A DNA stretch of 64,000 bases from JAJAZB01 sp964244295 (GTDB lineage: Bacteria; Bacteroidota; Bacteroidia; Cytophagales; Spirosomataceae), in assembly GCA_964244295.1 (NCBI GenBank), contig CAXTIG010000022.1, positions 1 through 64,000 of the forward strand, given 5' to 3'. A model generated the notes under the pieces. That model was given only the letters and a program-made list of their open reading frames with translations. It was not told the origin of the DNA and ran no database searches. Shown in pieces: positions 60,450 through 64,000 of this stretch. The stretch's first letter is position 1, and the number at the start of each line of letters is the position of its first letter. A program made the position numbers and the translations under genes.

Positions 60450-61226
60450 TCAAACTTCCTCCACCCGCTTCCCTACCCCCAATTCCTGAAACAGCATTTC
60501 CCAGTACCGGGTCACGTTGGGGTTGTTGACCTTTGCTGACGCGGTGGGCGGAAAGGGCAGCACGAGGTAAAACTCGACTTCGCTGAGGTGCGAAAGGTTT
60601 GGTTTGAGCCGCTCGGCGTCTTGCCTGGCCCAGCTTTCGGCCTGGCTGGCGCTGGTGGGGGGTGTAGTGTGAAAATCGCGCCGACTAGCCCCGGTCATGC
60701 TTTCGATCATGTCGCTAAAGTAGTACACTTTCACCTGGTAGGCGCGCTCGGCGAGTCGGTCGGCCACGGGCAGACTGGCCAGAATGTCGGTGTAGCGGTT
60801 GCTACTCGACGTGTTCGGGCTGACCATTTCGGTGTAGGCTTCCCGCAAAAACTTCTGCCGTTCTTTCTGTAACGACACCTCGAACGAGGTCTCTGCCGCC
60901 TCGGCATCGGTCTGGTTGGCACTGCTCACGTCTTCTTTTTCGGCTTGGCTCACCCGCTCCAGCGCCCGCGCTTTGGCGGTGTTGTCGTGAATTAAATACA
61001 CCTCCAGCCGGTCACCCTTGCCTTTGATGGTTTCGGTAATCAGGTTGGTGAGCGCCTGTTGGTACTTCTGCTTTACGTAAGGGTCGTTGGGCCGGACGCT
61101 CAGCGATTTATCGAAAAAAACTAGCGCGCAGGTGTGGGGAGCCTGCACCGTGGCGGGGGCCTCCTTGCCGGAGTCGGACGAGCAGGCGGCCAGTGTCAGG
61201 GGTAAAACCAAGAGGAATTTCTTCAT
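60450..61226 (-). CDS. VWA-like lipoprotein
   Basis: 258 aa. Lipobox with Cys15 (LAAC). LVFFDKSLSV (about 35-44) gives DxSxS, the first element of a von Willebrand A metal site, near the N-terminus, and VYYFSDMIES (about 170) resembles the later VWA strand with its aspartate. The order fits a VWA fold; a full MIDAS is not proven. Function unknown; perhaps surface adhesion or assembly. Divergent from the ECF sigma gene, whose longest reading frame overlaps its start. Confidence 0.7.
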   Translation of the reverse strand: MKKFLLVLPLTLAACSSDSGKEAPATVQAPHTCALVFFDKSLSVRPNDPYVKQKYQQALTNLITETIKGKGDRLEVYLIHDNTAKARALERVSQAEKEDVSSANQTDAEAAETSFEVSLQKERQKFLREAYTEMVSPNTSSSNRYTDILASLPVADRLAERAYQVKVYYFSDMIESMTGASRRDFHTTPPTSASQAESWARQDAERLKPNLSHLSEVEFYLVLPFPPTASAKVNNPNVTRYWEMLFQELGVGKRVEEV

Positions 61227-61390
61227 GGGAAAAAAACCATTCGGCGGGAAACGTACCTCCGCCCGAACGAAGCGTCGATTTTACAAAAAACGGTGCCGCA
61301 CTGGAAGTGCCTTGCCGAAAAAAAGTTTACGACCTAGGCAACCGTCGGGGAACAAACGGCATATTCACCGGTAGAATCCCCCCGCACCGA

Positions 61391-61942
61391 TTGGAACACG
61401 ACCTGCTCGCCGAACTCCAGAAAGGCAACGCCTTCGCCCAGAAACGGGTGTACGACCGCTACGCCAACCGGCTGTTTCGGCTTTGCCTGCGGTACGTGCG
61501 CAACGAGGAAGACGCCCGCGACGTGCTGATGGGCGGGTTTCTGAAATTTTTCAAGAACGTTCACCGCGTCGAGTACCGGGGCGAAAGCACCTTCGAGCCG
61601 TACCTGAAGGCGCTGATGGTAAACGAGGCATTGCAGTTTTTACGAAAAAAACGGGAATCCTGGGTAGCCCTCGACGACACCGGTCCCGATGAACCCGCCT
61701 CCGATTTACACGCCGACGCCCACCTCGACGCCGAGGCCCTCTACGAGTTGGTTCGGCAACTGCCCACGGGCTACCGCACGGTGTTCAACCTGGCCGCCCT
61801 CGAAGGCTACACCCACGCCGAAATCGCCGCCCAACTGGGCATCAGTGAAAATACCTCGAAAAGTCAACTGAGCAAGGCGCGGGCACTTCTGCAACGCTGG
61901 CTCACCCAACACGGCTACGACCATGCACGACGAAACGGATGA
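61391..61942 (+). CDS. ECF sigma factor (RNA polymerase sigma-70 family)
   Basis: 183 aa from the TTG at 61391 (MEHDLLAELQKGN); the frame is open back to 61193, but those residues lie outside the family and overlap the divergent gene. Region 2 (LLAELQKGNAFAQKRVYDRYANRLFRLCLRYVRNEEDARDVLMGGFLKFFKNV) and region 4 (LPTGYRTVFNLAALEGYTHAEIAAQLGISENTSKSQLSKARALLQ) are complete. The next gene overlaps by 20 bases and encodes an anti-sigma-like membrane protein, so the pair is probably co-translated. Start choice is not certain. No SusC gene is near. Confidence 0.85.
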   Translation: MEHDLLAELQKGNAFAQKRVYDRYANRLFRLCLRYVRNEEDARDVLMGGFLKFFKNVHRVEYRGESTFEPYLKALMVNEALQFLRKKRESWVALDDTGPDEPASDLHADAHLDAEALYELVRQLPTGYRTVFNLAALEGYTHAEIAAQLGISENTSKSQLSKARALLQRWLTQHGYDHARRNG

Positions 61943-62687
61943 CTTTTTCAGAACCGCCCTCGACGGACTGGACGACGTTCCGCCGCCCGGCGCGGCCTTC
62001 GACGCCAACGCGCTGTGGCGAAATCTGGACGCGGAATTGCGGCCCCGGCGACGGGTAGCGGGCTGGTGGGTGGCGGCGGGGGTTTCGCTGCTCGTGCTGG
62101 CGGGGGCGGGTTGGTGGCTCTGGACGGGAGCGTGGTCAGTGGGGACACCGACCACGGCAAACCAACCACCCCGGTCGGTGGCACACCGACCGGAATCGGC
62201 AGCCAAGCGCCCATCCGCCGTGGTCGGTGCCCTTACCGACCAGAATGTGCCGGAGCGGTCGGCGAGGACACCGACCACGGCGGAAATTGGCGAATCACCC
62301 CGGTCGGTGGCACACCGACCGGAATCGGTAGCCAAGCGCCCATCCGCCCCGGTCAGTGCCCTCACCGACCACAATCAGCCGGAACCGGAGTGGCCGGTGA
62401 AGACACCGACTACGGCGATGGAATTACCGGAAGTACCGCAGTCGGCAGGTTTAACCGAAAAAATACAAGTTGAATCCGCGCAAACCGCGCTGGCATCCCG
62501 GACGGCAAAAACCAAACCCCGCTTCCGGGTCGTGCCCGAAAACGAACTCCGGGTGGCCGAAGAAGCCCGGCCCAAACTCTACCGCCCGGAAGGCACGGCG
62601 CGGGTGATGTTGGGCTTCCCAACCGCGCCCGAACCCCAGTCTGCCGACCGCCAACCGTATTTTATTCTTTCTCCGAAACCGAACTAA
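61923..62687 (+). CDS. Anti-sigma-like single-pass membrane protein with repetitive linker
   Basis: 254 aa. An N-terminal cytoplasmic part of about 45 residues (DDFFRTALDGLDDVPPPGAAFDANALWRNLD), one membrane helix (about 46-67, VAGWWVAAGVSLLVLAGAG) and a periplasmic tail. Position after and overlapping an ECF sigma gene marks it as the probable anti-sigma factor, although no zinc-binding motif is seen. Residues about 73-165 are repeats of a ~41-45-residue unit (TPTTA, PRSVAHRPES, AKRPSA, ALTD) encoded by tandem DNA with internal inverted words. The tail (about 205-254) is not recognised. Confidence 0.7.
   Translation: MHDETDDFFRTALDGLDDVPPPGAAFDANALWRNLDAELRPRRRVAGWWVAAGVSLLVLAGAGWWLWTGAWSVGTPTTANQPPRSVAHRPESAAKRPSAVVGALTDQNVPERSARTPTTAEIGESPRSVAHRPESVAKRPSAPVSALTDHNQPEPEWPVKTPTTAMELPEVPQSAGLTEKIQVESAQTALASRTAKTKPRFRVVPENELRVAEEARPKLYRPEGTARVMLGFPTAPEPQSADRQPYFILSPKPN
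62144..62420. repeat. In-frame tandem repeat of inverted words in the anti-sigma-like gene
   Basis: Units begin at 62144, 62267 and 62402 (123 and 135 bases, both multiples of three). Each contains CCGGTCGGTG-GCA-CACCGACCGG (62171-62193; 62300-62322), a perfect 10-bp palindrome, and further GGTCGGTG/CACCGACC words in both directions. Confidence 0.88.
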
Positions 62688-62700
62688 ACTCCCCAATTTC

Positions 62701-63792
62701 ATGAACCAAATCCTGCTGCTGGCGGGCCTGATGACGGGCCTGGCCGGGAACGCCCATGCCCAAAATTCCCTCCGCGCACCCATCAAAGAACCCGGCGTAC
62801 CTAACCGCAGCCAATACGAAATCCCGCTGCCCAACCGCAACCGCCTCGTGGTGGTGTTCAACACCTGGCCCGAACTGGCCGCCCACCGCAACATCGACTC
62901 GTTGCTGCGCCTGTTCGTCGCCGACTTGAGGCTCTGGCGCGACTCGACCGGCACCCGCACCGACGCCCGCCGGGTGCTGTACACCCTCGAACCCGGCGGA
63001 GCGCGAACCGTGCGCGTTACGAATTTTCCTGCTCCGACGGAAACCTACCAGTTTCGCAGCGACGAGGAGCCGGTGCAACTCAAAACGGTGCAGGATACGC
63101 TGGTGATTGAAAGAAAGCTTGAACCCGGCGCGCGCACCACCAAACCGGCCTTCGAATTGCCGCTGAACGTGCGGTTTTATTTTCACCTGAACCGGGTGGA
63201 AGACATCGAGGCGCTGGCGAAACAAGGGCTGAACATAGAAATCGAAAAGGCCATCCAGCAAGCCCACGCTTACAGCGGCCACGATTTGTTCCAGCCACGT
63301 TACCGGTCTTCCTACTCGCCCAATTCCGCGTTGAGCCATCACTGGCGGGTGGGTGGTTTCAACGAGCTATCACTGGGAATCTCGCCGGGGGTGGGCGTGG
63401 GCGTGGTGCGCAACCAGATTTACACCGCGCTCATCGGCGACCTGGCGCTATTGCCCGGCATTGGGCGGCTAGGGGCACGACTGGGTTGGCACGAGTACTT
63501 TTTCTTTGAGAACCGCCCCGACGGTGGCCCTTCGCGCATCGTGCGCAATTCGTTTCTGAACGCCGGAATTTTGTTTTTCAAACCCTGGGACAAAACCCGC
63601 AACCGAATCAACATGGGCGGCGTGACGCTGGGCTACCTCATTCGCCGCAACGGTGATTATTTCGAGAAAAACACCTTTCGTTTTGCCGGAACGGTCAACA
63701 TTTTCCGCTGGAGCAAAATCGAGCCGGAGTTGTACTGGAACGGGGCCTTTAAAAACGTGTATCCGGGCGTGCGGGTGAATGTGGGATTTTGA
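62701..63792 (+). CDS. Exported protein, probable outer-membrane beta-barrel, function unknown
   Basis: 363 aa. Signal peptide 1-21 (GNAHAQ). The first ~170 residues are mixed; from about 215 the sequence alternates like a barrel (NELSLGISPGVGVGVVRNQIYTALIGDLALLPGIGRLGARLGWHEYFFF; GGVTLGYLIRR) and ends in an aromatic residue (RVNVGF). It follows the sigma/anti-sigma pair by 13 bases and may be controlled by or sense for it. No family recognised. Confidence 0.65.
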   Translation: MNQILLLAGLMTGLAGNAHAQNSLRAPIKEPGVPNRSQYEIPLPNRNRLVVVFNTWPELAAHRNIDSLLRLFVADLRLWRDSTGTRTDARRVLYTLEPGGARTVRVTNFPAPTETYQFRSDEEPVQLKTVQDTLVIERKLEPGARTTKPAFELPLNVRFYFHLNRVEDIEALAKQGLNIEIEKAIQQAHAYSGHDLFQPRYRSSYSPNSALSHHWRVGGFNELSLGISPGVGVGVVRNQIYTALIGDLALLPGIGRLGARLGWHEYFFFENRPDGGPSRIVRNSFLNAGILFFKPWDKTRNRINMGGVTLGYLIRRNGDYFEKNTFRFAGTVNIFRWSKIEPELYWNGAFKNVYPGVRVNVGF

Positions 63793-63793
63793 G

Positions 63794-63834
63794 AAAAAAA
63801 GAACCCCACGAGAGTTTAAAACTCTCGTGGGGTT
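63794..63834 (-). terminator. Intrinsic terminator with a T run on the minus strand
   Basis: A 16-bp stem (63802-63817, AACCCCACGAGAGTTT, with 63819-63834). The A run (63794-63800) reads as TTTTTTT on the minus strand. It lies after the last plus-strand gene but fits a minus-strand gene to the right of the window better. Confidence 0.7.
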
Positions 63835-64000
63835 AGGAAGGGTGTAGGACAATTTTATCAGCCCACCACTTTAGTGGTGGGAAAAGCATCGACGAGGGGT
63901 TTACAAGAAACCGTTGAAACGGTTATCAATTCCCCCGCCATTACCGTTTTCCCCTGATTGAAATCAGGGGCTAATAAAATAGTCCTACACCCGTTAGGAA
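63832..64000. mobile_element. MITE-like element with 8-bp target duplication
   Basis: The element (63840-63992) has 25-bp terminal inverted repeats (63840-63864 and 63968-63992, two mismatches; GGGTGTAGGAC at the ends). GTTAGGAA occurs directly before it (63832-63839) and after it (63993-64000), an 8-bp target duplication. Inside are tight hairpins: CCCACCACT/AGTGGTGGG (63862-63881), AACCGTT/AACGGTT (63909-63924) and CCCCTGATT/AATCAGGGG (63951-63970). No coding sequence. The window ends on the last base of the duplication. Confidence 0.88.

Overview
The window is a GC-rich chromosomal segment of a Bacteroidota bacterium, most probably of the order Cytophagales (Spirosoma/Runella-like). The evidence is the SusC/SusD outer-membrane pairs, a porP-gldK-gldL-gldM-gldN gliding/type IX secretion cluster, signal peptides and lipoboxes on many proteins, promoters of the Bacteroidota type (TAnnTTTG) and no clear Shine-Dalgarno sites. 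I see no rRNA, tRNA or CRISPR array. The genus is an inference; no phylogenetic marker was compared.

Layout. 0-3.2 kb: an RHS/YD-repeat shell protein with an AT-rich variable tip at the left edge. 3.4-19.5 kb: three tandem SusC-SusD pairs, each ending in its own terminator, with no glycoside hydrolase or local regulator beside them. 19.6-22.7 kb: glycerate kinase and uvrC. 22.9-29.2 kb: the gld/por cluster. 29.4-33.4 kb: an M1 aminopeptidase and a DPP-IV-type S9 peptidase. 33.5-37.0 kb: three genes of 4-hydroxyproline breakdown (epimerase, FAD dehydrogenase, DapA-like deaminase). 37.1-48.6 kb: AlkA-like glycosylase, a DUF1080 protein, a beta-propeller fused to a cupredoxin, an ArsC/Spx-like protein, two exported TIM-barrel isomerases, exported RidA, a circularly permuted DAAO-like flavoprotein, a nitrilase-fold protein and a YD lipoprotein. 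48.7-51.0 kb: GT39-like glycosyltransferase and PAP2 phosphatase. 51.2-57.8 kb: YceD-rpmF-plsX-fabH-SDR-efp-accB-accC, a fatty-acid/translation cluster. 58-63.8 kb: MFS transporter, TPR protein, VWA-like lipoprotein, ECF sigma factor, anti-sigma-like protein and a probable outer-membrane protein. A short transposon-like element (MITE) with a target duplication closes the window.

The most unusual feature is a set of long inverted repeats that occupies many gene boundaries between about 20 and 60 kb, and is almost absent from the SusCD region. They fall into three styles: GC-rich CCCCCTTT-type, CTGAGCGGAGTCGAAG-type, and palindromes built from short degenerate words such as GGTTTACGGTTT or GGAATTA. 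In the plsX-to-accC cluster every junction carries one, usually ending a few bases before the next start codon. One sits in frame inside the glycerate kinase gene, another supplies that protein's C-terminus, others contain the stop codons of neighbouring genes, and a similar word-palindrome expansion lies in the linker of the anti-sigma-like protein.

Working together: the exopeptidases and hydroxyproline genes suggest use of collagen- or cell-wall-derived peptides; the SusCD pairs import oligomers of unknown nature; DUF1080, the propeller-cupredoxin and the TIM barrels suggest periplasmic sugar oxidation or 3-keto-sugar chemistry; the por/gld genes supply secretion and motility. These links are inferences from neighbourhood and family.
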